A stretch of 64,000 nucleotides of DNA from Siderastrea radians (GCA_964017195.1 OZ024897.1:12014451-12078450); one strand, 5' to 3'; shown: positions 12,400-25,019, counted from the stretch's first letter. Program-made: numbers and translations. Notes: generated from the letters alone by a model not told the origin.

Positions 12400-13814
12400 G
12401 GCCTCTTTACGCCATGTGGCCAATAAGTTCCCAACAACAAAGTGTCATTCAAAATCATTCAGAATAAAACCCAAACATAAAACAGAGTGGCCACACACCT
12501 TCAACATGACGAGTTCAACAGATTTGGACGGTGTTGAATGGAAATGTTGAATCTGTTTGACACGAGTCTAATGTTTTTTTTCCTGTTTTCAGTCTCTACA
12601 ATCAGTCACATCCCGGCCTTCAAGTTTGATACTTTGTTACCTTATGACAAGACAAAGTTCTTCCGGTACAATGGCTCACTTACTACGCCCACCTGTAACG
12701 AGGCTGTCACGTGGACAGTTTTCAATGATGCCGTGAAGATATCGCAATATCAGGTACAGTAATGACTTACCATAGACTGGATATAATTGCAATAACAATA
12801 AATAGGTGAAGATGACTCAGAACAGATTAAACTGATCGAGCAATTGTTCTTCGAGCCATCGTTGCAAATACTCACAACAGCTGGTAATTCTCCCCTAGTA
12901 ATGTCGCCCTCGGTAATATAGCACCTCTCACAAGCTTTAAATCTAACTGGACAGCCCCAATATGTAGTATTGGTCATGCTTTCAGTCTGGGCTAGAGCTA
13001 CTCTTTCTGTCCCTTGTTTGTTCTTCTATGTTAACCATCGCTGGAAACCCTAACGACAGTTTTTGAGTCGCCCTGGCCAAAAGACGTCTTCCAGTGATTA
13101 CCAAATCATTAACTCTTAACTAACCAGGCCAACCGGTGAGCTCCTTAGAAAAGATTATTGGTGGTGACTTAAGCCTACTTATAAATTCAACGTGCTTTAG
13201 AAACTTTTAATGGCGTACAATCTTTACGTCTTTAAACGTAGACAATGTAGCTACAGTAGATTCGCGCCATCTTGAACTATTGTTCGAATTGTCAACGGAA
13301 ACAAAATACTTTAAAAAAAGCGGGGTTTCGAAATGGTGAATAGTCAGTTGTTAAAATACTGCACTCCACCTTCTAAGGGAAACGCGCTTCTGTTCGAGAT
13401 AGCGGAGATTCGAGGTATTTTGGGGCAAGGATAGAAAGAATTCCTCGTTAGTAGCCCTCACTCAATCAGTGTCATTTTTTCTCTTAGATGAACCTTCTGC
13501 GCAGTCTCAAGAAGAATAACTCAGCACCAATCTTCAAGAATTTCCGCCCTGTCCAGCCACTCAACAACCGAACCGTCAGGGCCAGCTTCCAGGTGTCTGA
13601 GCTGAATAAAACTACTACTCCTACAATATCAACTGCTTCTAACACTACTGGTGCCACTACTAGCACTACTACTACAGCTCCTGTTAGTGTCACTTCTTCC
13701 CCTAGGACAACTACAACTACAGCTCCAACTGACTATGAAGCGGGTTCATCTCCTGTCACTTTGACCGCTGGCCTGTTTTTGTCCATGTTGTTTTCTGCTC
13801 TTTTTGTGCATTAG
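9673..13814 (+). CDS. CA-1: secreted, probably GPI-anchored alpha-carbonic anhydrase (7 exons)
   Basis: Coding exons are 9673-9742, 10440-10472, 10812-11125, 11436-11528, 11718-11781, 12593-12753 and 13488-13814. All introns are GT-AG, and the product is 353 aa. Residues 1-23 form a signal peptide. The alpha-CA domain spans about 25-280: WSYDPN, ECGTGKRQSPIDI, proton shuttle His88 (SNNGHA), zinc ligands His116 and His118 (QFHFHWG) and His141 (LHFVSYN), Glu128 (GSEHT), and Thr222/Thr223 (GSLTTP). Cys43 and Cys226 probably form the disulfide of extracellular alpha-CAs. A Thr/Ser-rich stalk (about 286-328) and a hydrophobic tail after EAGSS suggest a GPI anchor. It should hydrate CO2 reversibly outside the cell. 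TTPTC replaces the common TTPPC. The start was chosen because it opens the signal peptide; a second ATG lies two codons on. Confidence 0.92.
12318..12400. repeat. (TTAC)n microsatellite in CA-1 intron 5
   Basis: About twenty ACTT/TTAC tetranucleotide units with one interruption (tagt near 12349). CA-2 intron 5 lacks it, so it expanded after the two genes separated. Confidence 0.9.
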
Positions 13815-15295
13815 TTTGAAATGACGTGGTCATAACGGTGTAGTTCAGTCAAATTCTATTCTCGACCCTGAGCCTTCGGTTTTCTTAGCCGCTTCTCACC
13901 GTCGGTAATGCCAAAACAGGAATGCTCTGGGACCCGAGAATAACCAACTTCTACTTCTCTAGAACATGTGCACTCGGGGGAATAAGCACCTTTGACAGTG
14001 GCAGTCCTGTCTTTGAGAACTCAACGCAAGTGCTTAGCAGCATTACGTACCTAATGCCGCAGTTCGCGAGACAATTTTCGTAACTGAACGGGAGCGCTTG
14101 CGCTTTTTTATCATTAGACAATAAAAATCCGAAACTCTATGAATGCTGCTACAAGATTTGCTGAAAATTCTATAGCCGCTGACAAAGTGGGAGCACTAGA
14201 ATGGATAATACAATCGGAAACTACAAAGGTGCTTGTTCGAAGATTTACCAAGAAAGGTAATTCTTCTCCCGCCTGAAAGTAGATTTTTGATTGACAGCCG
14301 GAAGTAAGGAACCAAGCCAACGACGCCAAAAATTTTTTTAACTAACCAGAAGCAAAGACGAAACGAATCATAAATAAGCTTAGGTGCGTTATCCCACGCT
14401 TAGCACTGGATACGAGGTTTCACTGCGAGTTCTGATTGGTTGAATACGTTTTAAGCGTTTGTTGTGATTGGTCAGATCAGGAGCATTACCCTGCTATGTC
14501 CCTATTACAGTGGTTATCAAAGAACCCTCATTGTTTCAGGGTCTTTGTTTTCTATCCTTTCAAACCATTATCGAATATGTTAGTCCGTTTTAGACCTCAT
14601 CGTACATTTTTCTTCATATAGCGAGATTATGCATCCTCAGATAAATAAGGTGATTCTTTTTAGAGTTTTATTTTTATTTTATTTTATTCTATTTCTTTCT
14701 TTATTTATTTATTTATGTTTATTCTGTGAGAAAACTGAAACAAGATCAAAACCGTATATATTTAAACCAAAAGTGTGAAGCTGGGTGGGGGGGGGGGGGA
14801 GGGTAGATGACTTTGATTAACTTTCCGCCCGGTTTTTGGGACACTGGTTGGCGCTAATTCAGGATTAATGGGATACGTTTTGCTAGCGTTTGTTAAATGC
14901 TCTATTTAAGTTTTTGTTGGAGGTCAGTAAAAATCTTAAGGAGGAAGAACATTTGCTTGTCCTGAATAGAATCGTGGCCATGGAAAAGAAAGCCACAAGT
15001 TAGCCAGGCAAGGTCACTTTTGGAGCTGACGGAAAGCATTGTGGAGGGTTTTTTTATACAATAGAAATATTTGGAACGTTTTTGCTAATTATTTAGTGAA
15101 ACAATAAAATAAGCTTGATTTTGCTGTATTTTGTGTCCAGTTTTGCAGTTTCTAACCACGTAAGTTCAGTGATCTTTCACCTGTTTTCGTCAACCTGTGT
15201 TTCATGCTAGTAAAACGGCAACATCTCCTTCTTTGCTTTTTCTCCTCTCTTGATATAGCCTTCATGGAGTCTCTATAGTTGATTTGTTTTCGCAG
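13815..15295 (+). other. CA-1 3' flank, probable 3'UTR and poly(A) signal
   Basis: This is homologous to the CA-2 3' flank (44039-45130), starting with ACGTGGTCATAAC right after the stop. An AATAAA at 15103-15108 lies before a conserved TTGTGTCCAG segment, as in CA-2 (45004), which marks it as the likely poly(A) signal. A nearer candidate AATAAA is at about 14119. An AT-rich simple repeat (14667-14717) and a G-run (about 14786) are included. No separate gene was seen. Confidence 0.5.
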
Positions 15296-15565
15296 ACAAA
15301 CAAAGAATTCTCGGCCCAGTTTGACGCTCATAATAGCCTCCATTGCTGTAACATGTTTCAGGCCCACAGATAGTATTGCCCTATCTCCAACCAGTCTTCA
15401 CGCCTTTTATTTTCATGTCCTCTTTATTTTAATAATTTGCCGTTCCTACTTTCTTGGAGCCCGCAACAGGCTGCCTTTACTCTGGTCCGTCTAACCACTT
15501 CTGGCTGTAATAAGGCTGTCATGTGGACACGAGTGAATGATAACGTCAAGATTGTGCGATCTCAG
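15296..15565 (+). pseudogene. Relic of alpha-CA exon 6 (gene-3-like)
   Basis: The intron end before it (TGGAGTCTCTATAG, then TTGATTTGTTTTCGCAG) matches the end of CA-3 intron 5. The exon starts like CA-3 exon 6, is interrupted by roughly 100-150 bp of unrelated sequence, and resumes at about 15487 with TCTAACCAC, GGCTGTCATGTGGACA and a donor after CTCAG. Two stop codons (TAA TAA) lie where the TTPPC segment should be. The following intron also matches CA-3 intron 6 (GACACTCGTCGAATAATTTC near 15931). With 16497 it forms the 3' end of a dead CA gene between CA-1 and CA-2. Confidence 0.75.
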
Positions 15566-16496
15566 GTGTAGCTGCATTAAATAATTTAGTATTTATTCAA
15601 TTTGTAATCCCTATTATTGATTTTCTAGCTTTATGGTCTTTATGGTTAGCTCACTGCGGGATATTAATCAATAGCCCTGCTTTTTCTCCCATTAAAGGAG
15701 ATTGGATGCTATGGCAAATGCCCCGACGTTCGAAAGTTTCCCCGTGAGGCAAAAATCTTCAGAACGAGTTTTTAACTTGACAATCTAACAAAAAAATTAT
15801 TCCACTCGTGTTTGTCGAATATGAGGTGATTACATGTATCACCAACTCGGCACTACGTGCCTTATCGGTTGTTCATCGCCTCGTATCCAATTCGCGCTCG
15901 TGAAATAATTGTCAACTATTTTTCGATAAGGACACTCGTCGAATAATTTCGGTAGCATAACTCTTCGAAAAATTTCTTGCTTGCCCTAAACTAAACCTCT
16001 TTAACGTCCGTAATGTTTATTGCATAAAATTTATGTTGCTTGCATTTACGCTACCGTTTCTCAAAGTTTGTATATACTCATGTTCTTGCGTCGCGGATGA
16101 AAACCAGGCCTTAGCTCCACCAGTTATGATTTTAAGAAAGGCATTAACAGCAAGTCAATTCGGGGGAACGTTTCGTTACATACAATTATCTACCTCTTAA
16201 ACATTAAGAACATTTGAACATATTACTGCCAATGAAAAATGTGTGTCTGCAAAGTTGCATTAACTGAATTGCATTTCTTTAATATTCAACTGTGTTGACG
16301 ATGCGGGAAAAGAGGAAAACAGTATTGTGACTTTTGTTATAACTCTTTCGTTGGATGCAGTAATGGATATGTTAAACGTTTCAGGGGTCAGTAAAGCAAA
16401 CTCGATCAATTTATCTTTTTCGTGATACGGACAAAGAGAACTCCTGGCCTTGCACTGAATGTTGTCATTCACCTACAGCAGATTTGTTTCTCCTGG

Positions 16497-16680
16497 ATGA
16501 ACCTGCATTTCAGTCTCAAGCAAAAAGACGGTTCATCGATTGAGAACAACCCCCCACAGTACAGTCACTCAGACTGAGCCGTCCAGGCTACTGCAGTTTT
16601 CAGGTCCCTACCGCAGTGCCAATACAACTCGTGTTCCAGAAACCACCTGCCGCCTGATGTCACCAAAACCGCTGGTCAAG
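16497..16680 (+). pseudogene. Relic of last exon of an alpha-CA gene, copy in U3
   Basis: This is nearly identical to the U1 relic at 1673: ATG AAC CTG CAT, then a Lys-rich start with GSS. The acceptor AG has changed to GG, and a TGA replaces the Lys codon after GSSI. The part coding for the GPI tail, still present in U1, is deleted. With the exon 6 relic at 15296 it belongs to one dead gene. Confidence 0.8.
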
Positions 16681-19286
16681 TGACTGTAATAGTACTTTAT
16701 TGAGTTCCATTTGTCTAGAATAGAAGACATTTTAGATTAAATCTTGGAAGGACGTGAGCATACTTCCCCTGATACTTCTGGACGGTGGAACCGAAAGCCG
16801 TTTCCTTTTGAAACTTTAGAAAACGAAAGTACGACCGAATGTCTTCACTCCTGCTTTCTGGAAGAAATTTTTTCTTCCCTTGCGTGTCGGCAAGAACAGT
16901 GGTTCTCTGAATGTACCGTACACAGTAATATATACTTTGCACTTATTATTGTTCCAGCTTTGCAAAGATATTGATGTGCTGTTATCATGAATATGCAACA
17001 ATCCCCTCATCCCAATAAATACCTTTTCACAAACGCAAGCGGCAAAGAACATGGAAGAAAAAAATTTCCCTGACCTTGGGAATTTAAATGTTATCCGCAG
17101 GAAGTCTTTCAAGTGTCAGCGGTTACCAGTATCGACTGACTACCCCATGTACACTTTGCGTCCTTACACTTTATTTCAACGACGAGGTGATTAGTTTTTA
17201 AACCACTTTTTACCAAGATAGCAAACATTAATTCCCTCGGAAAATTAAGTCTTCCTGCCATTCCACATGAAAGATAAAATAGTGGCCAGTGAGAAAATTA
17301 TTAATAAATACAATGCAAGAATTATATGGTACTCTTATAATTAATTAAACTGAACAACAGGAAAAAACTTCATCTTCCTACACTCAGAATATGATATGAA
17401 GAAAAGAAATTCGTATGTATTATGTCCTTGATTCCTGCACGACTGCACAAATATTCAGTTAATTTGCAGCTGAGATCGTTAGTCTGCGAACAATTCTCAA
17501 GCGGTTTCGGTTAATATTCCGTCGTTCCTAAGAGAGCATGAGGACATACCCGATTCCAGCTGTTCCATGTAATCTCTGCCGCATTTTGGTACAGAAAAGA
17601 CACGCTTGTACTCAAGAACGTATATGATGAATATTACCTCGCAATATCCGTGTGGCTTTTTTAAAAATTTAAGTGTCAACTGAATATTATTTATGGTTAT
17701 TTAAAAGGGTCTCGAATTAAATAATACTGTAGCACTCAACGCCATGTTGAAACACAGTCTATGAGATACAAGCCCAAACGTCTTTATTTCATGAAACGTG
17801 TAGCAAGCCACCGAAAAAAAAACTCAAATTATTTAACAATGCGCTCAACTCCTTCAACCAGCTTGAACGAATCTTACACAATACCGAAGAAAACCCTTAT
17901 GGACGTCTCAGCATAAACCAGTACAGTCATGAGTCAATAACCTGTGTCCGGGGGGTGCACCTCACCGCATTTTTAGTGGTGACGTGTCATGCATCATTCA
18001 AACTGTTGTATATGCCAAAGAATTTACCACTTTTACTAACTGTTAAGACATAGGTACATTTTCAGAGTCTTGTTTTGCATTTTTTTGGATTTTACATTTT
18101 ATAAGGTTTACGGTGAAATGCATTTTTTAATGGTTTATCTTAAAATCATCTGCATTAAGATCTGACGTCTGAGCTAAAAGGGTTTAAAAATGAAAGCTGA
18201 CGCAACCATTGCTATGTCACCTAGGCTTGTTCCACGACTAGATTTCTTTTGTTCATTAATTAAATCGACCTTGGCTTAGACATGTTATATTTCAATTTAA
18301 CTCTTGTGACAGATATTGTTGTTCTGGTTCTGGAGGTATGAAAAGAAAAGTGGAAATTTTCTCAAAAGTAAATAACAGATAAAGAAAATATTGCCGATCA
18401 AGATGTTTTTCGGATCTGTCTCGTTTATTCAGTGAAGGATTCCGCTTAGAGATAGATACCACCAAACTCCAAGAATTGAACAAGTAGCTCCCCAATGATA
18501 AAACACACTTTCTGTCCCTGCTTTTTATGGTACTTATTAACTCTGCACTTAGGTGTCCTACGATCAAGTATATTGGTCGGCTTGCCAGCTTTCCATTTCA
18601 CCTGGCTCGTGTTGATTTTGTTCACACCGAATTATCAAAGATTTGTACATTTATATGTCCTGATAATTCTGTTTGATTAAAAGGAAGAACTGTTTCTTGA
18701 AGCGTCTAAAATCTCGCCCACCTTGCTCAGTGAACTCAATATTAAAATATTAAAAACTCTAATCCCTCAAATTCTAACCAAAAGTAAAAGGACAAAGAAG
18801 ATGAAAAACAATGAAAAATGCAGTCATCGCCGGGTCATCGCTAATGGTTTTGAGGTGATTTTTAGTTAAAATTTCATCTCTCTGCTGCGTGAATTTATCT
18901 CCGGGTGTATCCGAGCTGCGCACGCTTCTGCGGTAAAGATATTCCGCCCATTTTGCGTACGTACGAAAAATAGTACAGTTAATTGCCTGATGATATGGTA
19001 AGACAATTAGTCCTTGATCCATTCAATAAAGGTTACCACCTCCTCAAAGTAAAGACCAATGGATTCGAAGAATTGAATCGGTGAAATACCGTCTTAGGTT
19101 CTAAAATGCCTCAAAACACTGGCACCCTACGCTCATTCCCTGAGTTTCACATTACGTAATATTTAAAATATTAGACATCTTATACAAAGACGACAAATTC
19201 TTTCTAGGAACGGGGATATCAGCAAAAAGTTTACGTTGGTTTTGTGGTAATATTTTAGCTGACTTAGATCAAGCTAAACAAATTAA

Positions 19287-19706
19287 GACGGAATCCATTA
19301 GGAAATTGAGTAATTTTAATTTTCAGTGGACAAAAACCTTGTACCAGAATAATTTAAGGCATATCGCATCCTTTTTTACATTTTTTGAGAGCTATGGATG
19401 TAATTTGTTATCTGTAATAACCCCAAAGACAATTTCTTATGGGAGCCCGAGAAAATAAATTTCAAATTTCACAAAATGAAATCTTACGCATAAAAATTTA
19501 CCTATTTTACCTGCGTTTACACAATTCCTGTGAAATTTGAAATTTATTTTCACGGGCTCCCATAAGAAATTGTCTTTGGTGTTATTACAGATAACTAATT
19601 ACGTCTGTAGCTCTTAAAAAGTGTAAAAAAGAATGCAATTTACTTGAAATTATTCTGGTACAAGATTTTTGTCCACTGATTACTCGATTTCCTGATGGAT
19701 TCCGTC
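19287..19706. mobile_element. TTAA-flanked foldback MITE (almost full-length palindrome)
   Basis: TTAA at 19283-19286 and 19707-19710 flanks a 420-bp element beginning GACGGAATCC and ending GGATTCCGTC. Both halves pair over nearly their whole length; for example TGGGAGCCCG near 19440 pairs with CGGGCTCCCA near 19553. U2 has the empty target (AAATTTAACC near 8690). TTAA duplication is typical of piggyBac and Kolobok transposons. No transposase is present. Confidence 0.85.
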
Positions 19707-20413
19707 TTAAACCTTAATTCGATTAACCGCAATTTTTACTTTTATTTTTTTACAGTGACTATTACAGAATTTTTGTTTTGTGTTTTGATAATGGCTACTA
19801 CATACTTCGGTATTAACGCACAAACTCACGTGCACTTTAAACCTCTCGCGTGCCAAATATTACCCCAGAACTTGTGAATCTATTTCAAATGGAAAGGCAA
19901 TCGATATTCTTTTTAAGTAGCTTTAAGAACGTGACTTTGGTGAGCAAAGTTAGTACTCAACTGAAAATGACTGTCACAATGCGTGTACAATGTGTGTACC
20001 GTTACAGGGAAACGGAATTCAAAACGGTTCCGTTTTCGTTTTTCGTTTTCATACGACATCAGTAAAAAACAGAATTCGAACTGAATGAACTTCTAGTTTC
20101 ATTTTGTCTTTCCCACGACTTTAGACTGAAACGGAATTCTAATTTCCATTTCCGTTTTTCATCTTTCATTTTGTAAGACTGAAAAAGGCATTTCGTGTTT
20201 CGTTTTCGTGCTATTGACACGGTGAGAAGCAAAGAGATGGCATTAAGCCTAGAATGGGCTAAAAATCTAACAAGCAATGTCTGTTGGTTTGAATTAACTT
20301 TAAGTTTAATTTCTTTTCAGTTGTTATTTTAAAGCCATCAGAAATAGAAATCGACACAACAGCTCTACCATTAGTAAATGCAAATATTTTGTCGCCAATT
20401 CATACCACTTTAA

Positions 20414-22283
20414 GGCCGCGGGTGACAAGCCGCTCATGAATAAATTTATAAGGCAAAATTTTGCTGGAGGTCTTACGATAAAAAACTTTATTTCTTGATC
20501 GTTTAAGAGCCGATTCCGTTAAAACTTAAGAGAGAGCTTGGGGAATGGTGGAAGTGCATGAAGGTTGTTTTTGTTTTGACAGATTGCGCTTCTTTGCGAT
20601 GCTATGAGCTCCCAAAGTTAAGATTTTGTAAAACGCGACTCCGTGTCCACGTTTTCTCCTTCTGGAGAAGACAACACTTCTTGATTTTAACATTCATTGA
20701 TCAGTTAAAACCTCTATTGTGTCACAACAGAAGCCGATTATAGGATTTCGAGTTCCATTGAAAGTTGTAAGCTTCTAAATGAGTAAAATCGTCCTTGATT
20801 AAATTTAAAGCTTTCAATATTTTGTTAAAAAGCCTGTTTGAAAAAACTGCTTCTGTTGTGACAATCTGCAATACACCTAGTTTATCTGCCTGTTGTGTCA
20901 GTTCATGAAATTCTATATTCGCGCTGTATTTTTGGACACAAAATTGGTAGTTTTAGGGCTTCCGAAGGCCTACCGAGTAAACACGAAACTTTAAGGTAAG
21001 ATTATACTAATTTTATGGCAGGGCTTCTGATAATTCGCGGGAAAAAAAGTGAAATTTCACGGGATTTGAAGAGACAAATTCGCGGAGAAAACGGCCGATT
21101 TCGCGGGATTTTCGCGGGAATTTTCGGGGCAAATTTTCGTTGAAAAGCAAACAAGAAAGCAAAAAAGAAAGATTCCTGACAAAAATATTGGAAGGATGTC
21201 AAATTCAGGGCAAGAAAGAAACACAAAAGTTCATCCAACACAGTTCTGAAGGCAACTGTACTTGTTTCGAGCGACAAGAAAAACATAAAGCTTTACCGAA
21301 ACGCTTGGCCGGTTAACCTCCTTTTTCAGCTGCAATTTAGAGCCGAAAACCGCAACGCAATAAACTTCTTTCCCCTCATCGCTCTCTTGTGTTGCTTTGC
21401 AGTTTACAAGGCAAGATTGTTCTAGGTCAAAGGTTTAAATCCATCTGTGAAGTCAAAACATTCTTGTGTCTGTCCTTGTGTCTTCATTCGTGTACGATTA
21501 ATCCTGTGCCTGCATTACTACAGACAGCAGTTTCCTTTCACACTCCGTATAGTGTCAACGAAAAGTCTCCTCTTTTATTTTACCAGTCCCCAGGTTTTCA
21601 CAACATTAATCTAAGAACGCCTGGTAGTTTTGGTACGATGTTTACTCGTGGCAGTGACGAAATTTCAAGATAAATTTGCAAGTTTACGGCAAGTAAACAG
21701 CTCCAGTAGCCAAGATAAGTTTCAAATATGTTGTACCGACATGTATTTGGTAGAATTTCTAGCGAATTTCGCGGTATTTCACGTGTTTTTGTCAATTTCG
21801 CGGGATTTCGCGGATATACCTGAATTTCGCGACTCCGCGACCGCGCGAAATTTCAGAAGCCCTGTTATGGAAATCAAATTCTAGCAGCTATTGTTCACTG
21901 TCAAGAGGAGAACAATACGTTGCAATTTAGGGATTGTAAATATTTGGATTGAAGAATATAAGCGTTTCCGAAGCCCTGTGTTAGCTATAAGGGGTATTAT
22001 TTTAGTTTTTGCCTTGTTTTGTTGAAAAACTTCTAAAAAGTTTCTTTTGACGTTTGAAAGTAAAAAGAGCCGGACTTTGACAGTATTTTTTATTCAAAAA
22101 TGCTTAAAAGTCACAAAATATCCGTGGCACACGATTTAACGCAAGTGCAATTATTGATTCAGAAACGGAAAGCTTTACTGAAGAGCCTATTCGTGAATAC
22201 GCGCAATGTCGCAACTATTCGTCGCACTTCGTGCATACGCTTTAAATAAATGAATACTGATGACCTAGTTTCTCACCCGCGGC
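20414..22283. mobile_element. TTAA-flanked 1.87-kb element with GGCCGCGGGTGA ends
   Basis: TTAA (20410-20413 and 22284-22287) flanks inverted ends GGCCGCGGGTGA and TCACCCGCGGCC. The flanks join into CA-1 intron-1-like sequence, so the insertion split that intron in the dead U3 gene. There are no transposase-like frames. A second element (21019-21864) is nested inside. It is assigned only as a piggyBac/Kolobok-type target user. Confidence 0.8.
21019..21864. mobile_element. Nested element with CAGGGCTTCTGA ends
   Basis: The inverted ends are CAGGGCTTCTGATAATTCGC at the left and GCGAAATTTCAGAAGCCCTG at the right. TTATGG flanks both sides (21013-21018 and 21865-21870), a 6-bp duplication. Subterminal GC-rich repeats of the type TTCGCGGGATTT occur at both ends. 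It sits wholly inside the 20414-22283 element and is therefore younger than it. Confidence 0.75.
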
Positions 22284-22795
22284 CTTAAACAGTATTCTGA
22301 AAAGATGTCATAGATTCAGTTTCAAAGCACAATTTGTTTTTCAAAAGTGCTCCCTACCAACGTGCATTTTGTAAAATTTCTATTTTAGCGATAGGTTTAT
22401 TCTTACATTCCTCGTCAGGCAAATTCCCAGCCAGTCTTAATCCCTCACGCCCCATTCTCTCAAGTCAAAAAAGGAGAATTCAACTTCCCATTTCACCTCT
22501 TCATAACCCTCTCTAACCGAGTGTATCATATTCCCAATTCTTCTATATCGTTTCATGGAAAGACATCCTGCACTTTTGAAACTGCGCATCCTTAAGTTCA
22601 ACATCATCAAAATTTTTTGCGACACGTATCGACACGTAAACTTCTTTGGAAAGGGAACATGATTGGATTAAGCCCCTAAATCACCCGTTTTCAGTGTGGC
22701 AGATTCCTGTAAACGAACCCTAAATTACGAAGCTTTCCAGTGGTGTTTTATATCTTCTATATCACTTTGTAAATTAAATATCCGAAATCCGAGTT

Positions 22796-22835
22796 TCATC
22801 ATCGTCATCGTCATCATCATCATCATCACCACCAC
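22796..22835. repeat. (CAT)n / (CAC)n microsatellite
   Basis: A run of ATC/GTC/ACC trinucleotides lies in the intron-1-like part of the dead U3 gene. It is absent from CA-1 intron 1. Confidence 0.8.
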
Positions 22836-23035
22836 ATCCTTCATTTAAACACGGTAAAAATTTTAAAGCGAAATGCTTGCAGGATCGTGAAATATACAGG
22901 ATATACATTAAATATATTCATTCTTCAAACGACAGGCAAAGTGGTGTGAATTGGAAAAAAAGTCTCATGCACTAGATACACATGAACAACTTCCGGATTG
23001 ATTACCGACCATCATCATTTTTTCCTCTTTTACAA

Positions 23036-23067
23036 AAGTGGAGCTACAATCCAAATGACGTTTATAG
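23036..23067 (+). pseudogene. Relic of alpha-CA exon 2 in the dead U3 gene
   Basis: The sequence AAAGTGGAGCTACAATCC, then AAATGACG, matches CA-1 exon 2 (coding KWSYDPNDVYG). The acceptor AG is lost (ttttac instead of ttttcag). The donor junction TATGGTAAGG has become TATAGTAAAT, creating a TAG. Intron-2-like sequence follows, is split by the 23196-25005 insertion, and ends near 25110; exon 3 is missing. Confidence 0.8.
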
Positions 23068-23195
23068 TAAATACCTTTTTTGTCTTTAATGTTTGTCCTT
23101 CGTTTGCGTCATTTTTAAATAAGTCCTTGATTTACGATATTTCCGGGTAGCACGAGACACAAAAAGCACAAATTAAATTTGTTTCATCCTTTTTT

Positions 23196-25005
23196 AGCCA
23201 ATGACGTCACGTTAGTGACGTCATATGGCTACTGTCAGAGCCTAAAAATCAACGATATACGTACGTACGTGCGATGTCTGTCTTACGATTTGTGAGGCTG
23301 GGGGGATATTCTGTGAGACGATGGGTGGGGGTGTGCACCGGGACACTGAAAGTCTTACCTTATCAGCGGCACAAACCCATACAGCTAATGTTATGGGAGT
23401 AAGACCCCCGGGCTTTGAAGTGTTTTGCATTCGCAAGTGTGGATCTACTTCGAATGCCTGTTTTGTGTACGTGAGGTCTGGCAGGATTTTATTCGCGTTG
23501 TAGTCCTGTGTTTACTTAGCTGAAGTACATTTTTCCACAGCAGCAAATACAAGACGGACTTGCCAATTTGAGGTGTTGTAAGAACAGAACGTGGAAATTA
23601 ACGTTACATCGATCCCTAATTAACAGTGAAAGAAACAATATTTAAAGCCCAAGTTTATAACGATAGTGAAAAGAGTAGAGTAAAACAGCATAAAATTTTT
23701 CGGGATTATCTCTCGGTAACAGCGAATCTAAAATTTGCAGTGTCATTTTTGTGTGCGTGTTATAAAACATGAACCCAATTAAAACTAAATCGGAAATTGC
23801 GCGGCTTGTTGCTAGCTATTCTTAAAACTGAAAAACTTGAATGAAACTAGTATTAAAATCCAAGTCACAGTGGTGATCAAGGAATTAGAGGATGGATGTA
23901 GTAAAATCTTAACAAGATACTAAACGTTATTTCGGGGTTATTCATAGCTCAAAGTGTAAAGCGTATGTTGAGAAATTTGCATAGTTGACAGCTGTAATTT
24001 CAGCCTTATAAGGAATGTAACGCAACACTTGAAACATCTCGAACCGACCGAAACAGTACCGAAAGATTAACAACAACAGATATGTGACAAAGCATTCTAA
24101 CAGAGACCTGTTGGATCTACTGGAAAGCGAGCTGAATTTGAATATTTTCGTACTGTTCGAAGGTAAAGCAAACGAAATTTATTCGGCTGTAGGTTGAGAC
24201 TCCAAATAAACACGTGAGCTAAAAATAACTTTGTACCGTGAGAAAGTTACAAATGTAAACATACTTTGGTCGATTTGTGAAGCAAAAAGACGAAAATTAT
24301 TATAGCCGACTTGATTACAAAGCAAGCAACTTCAAATAACAGGGGAAATAAATATAGTTGCAAAACTATTTCAGTCGTGTTTATAAACGCTAGTTCAAAC
24401 CGATTTCGAACGAAAATATTGTGGATACAAGAAACGCCGTTTGATAGCAGACTCCTGTTTTGGCAATACAATGTACTAAGAACGTAAGTGGTTGCCTGAA
24501 ACGTCTGAAACCTTACAAATTAAACAAAGTAAAGCGAGTCGCGTGTCACGCAAATCACGCAGAGCGTCAAAACGGCACCCTTTAGAAAGTTGACCGTTTA
24601 TGAGCACTGAAAAGTATTGGATATTCGCCGGTAGAAGTAAGAAATTAAAAGGTTCAACTGCAACTTGCATTTATTTCTGAAGTAAAGTTGTTAACTTTCC
24701 ACTGATCTTTGCCTAAATTATGTATGCAATATTTTTCGACGGTGAGTTTAAGTTTAAGTTTACTTGTTTTTGTCAGTGTTCTTTGAAGAACCGTGAAACA
24801 AAGAGCTTTCGTCGGTTTTTTTTTACTCCGCGTAGTCACGCTGCTGAATCATTACCAGGTTTTATAGTGGATAACCACAAGATCTTTTTGATGGTGGTGG
24901 TGGGGGGGGGGGCTGAGGGGTTAGGGTGGGACTTACCGGAGGTGTAAAGTCCCATAGGTTGTCAGGACAAATTTCACCATATTGTGAAAAAAAACGTCAT
25001 TGGCT
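23196..25005. mobile_element. 1.8-kb insertion with AGCCAATGACGT ends in relic intron 2
   Basis: CA-1 intron 2 sequence stops at about 23195 and resumes at about 25020. The inserted DNA begins AGCCAATGACGT and ends ACGTCATTGGCT, a 12-bp inverted repeat. No clear target duplication was found. It contains a deleted copy of the CCCGGG-ended family (23290-23413) and a G-rich run (24895-24912). No gene was recognised inside. Confidence 0.55.
23290..23413. mobile_element. Internally deleted copy of the CCCGGG-ended element
   Basis: The ends match the 26297-26742 element: GTGCACCGGGACACTGAA at the left, and CAGCGGCACA followed by ATGGGAGTAAGACCCCCGGG at the right. The middle is missing. Target duplication is unclear. 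Confidence 0.55.
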
Positions 25006-25019
25006 CTGCGCGTATTGCG

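Larger units (their letters stand above)
16077..23068 (+). repeat. Paralogous block U3, leading into a dead CA gene
   Basis: U3 matches U1 at its start (1223-2650), then U2 and U4, including 18564 against 7912, 19852 against 8838, and 20330 against 9490. At 20398 the copy jumps from the segment before CA-1 exon 1 straight into CA-1 intron 1, so exon 1 and its promoter were deleted. It then runs through intron-1 sequence (22288-23028) to an exon 2 relic. It carries TTAA-flanked insertions at 19287 and 20414. Confidence 0.75.

Noticed and set aside
12318..12400. Tandem tetranucleotides considered as a CRISPR-like or regulatory array
   Set aside because: There are no spacers. It is a simple (TTAC)n microsatellite in an intron.
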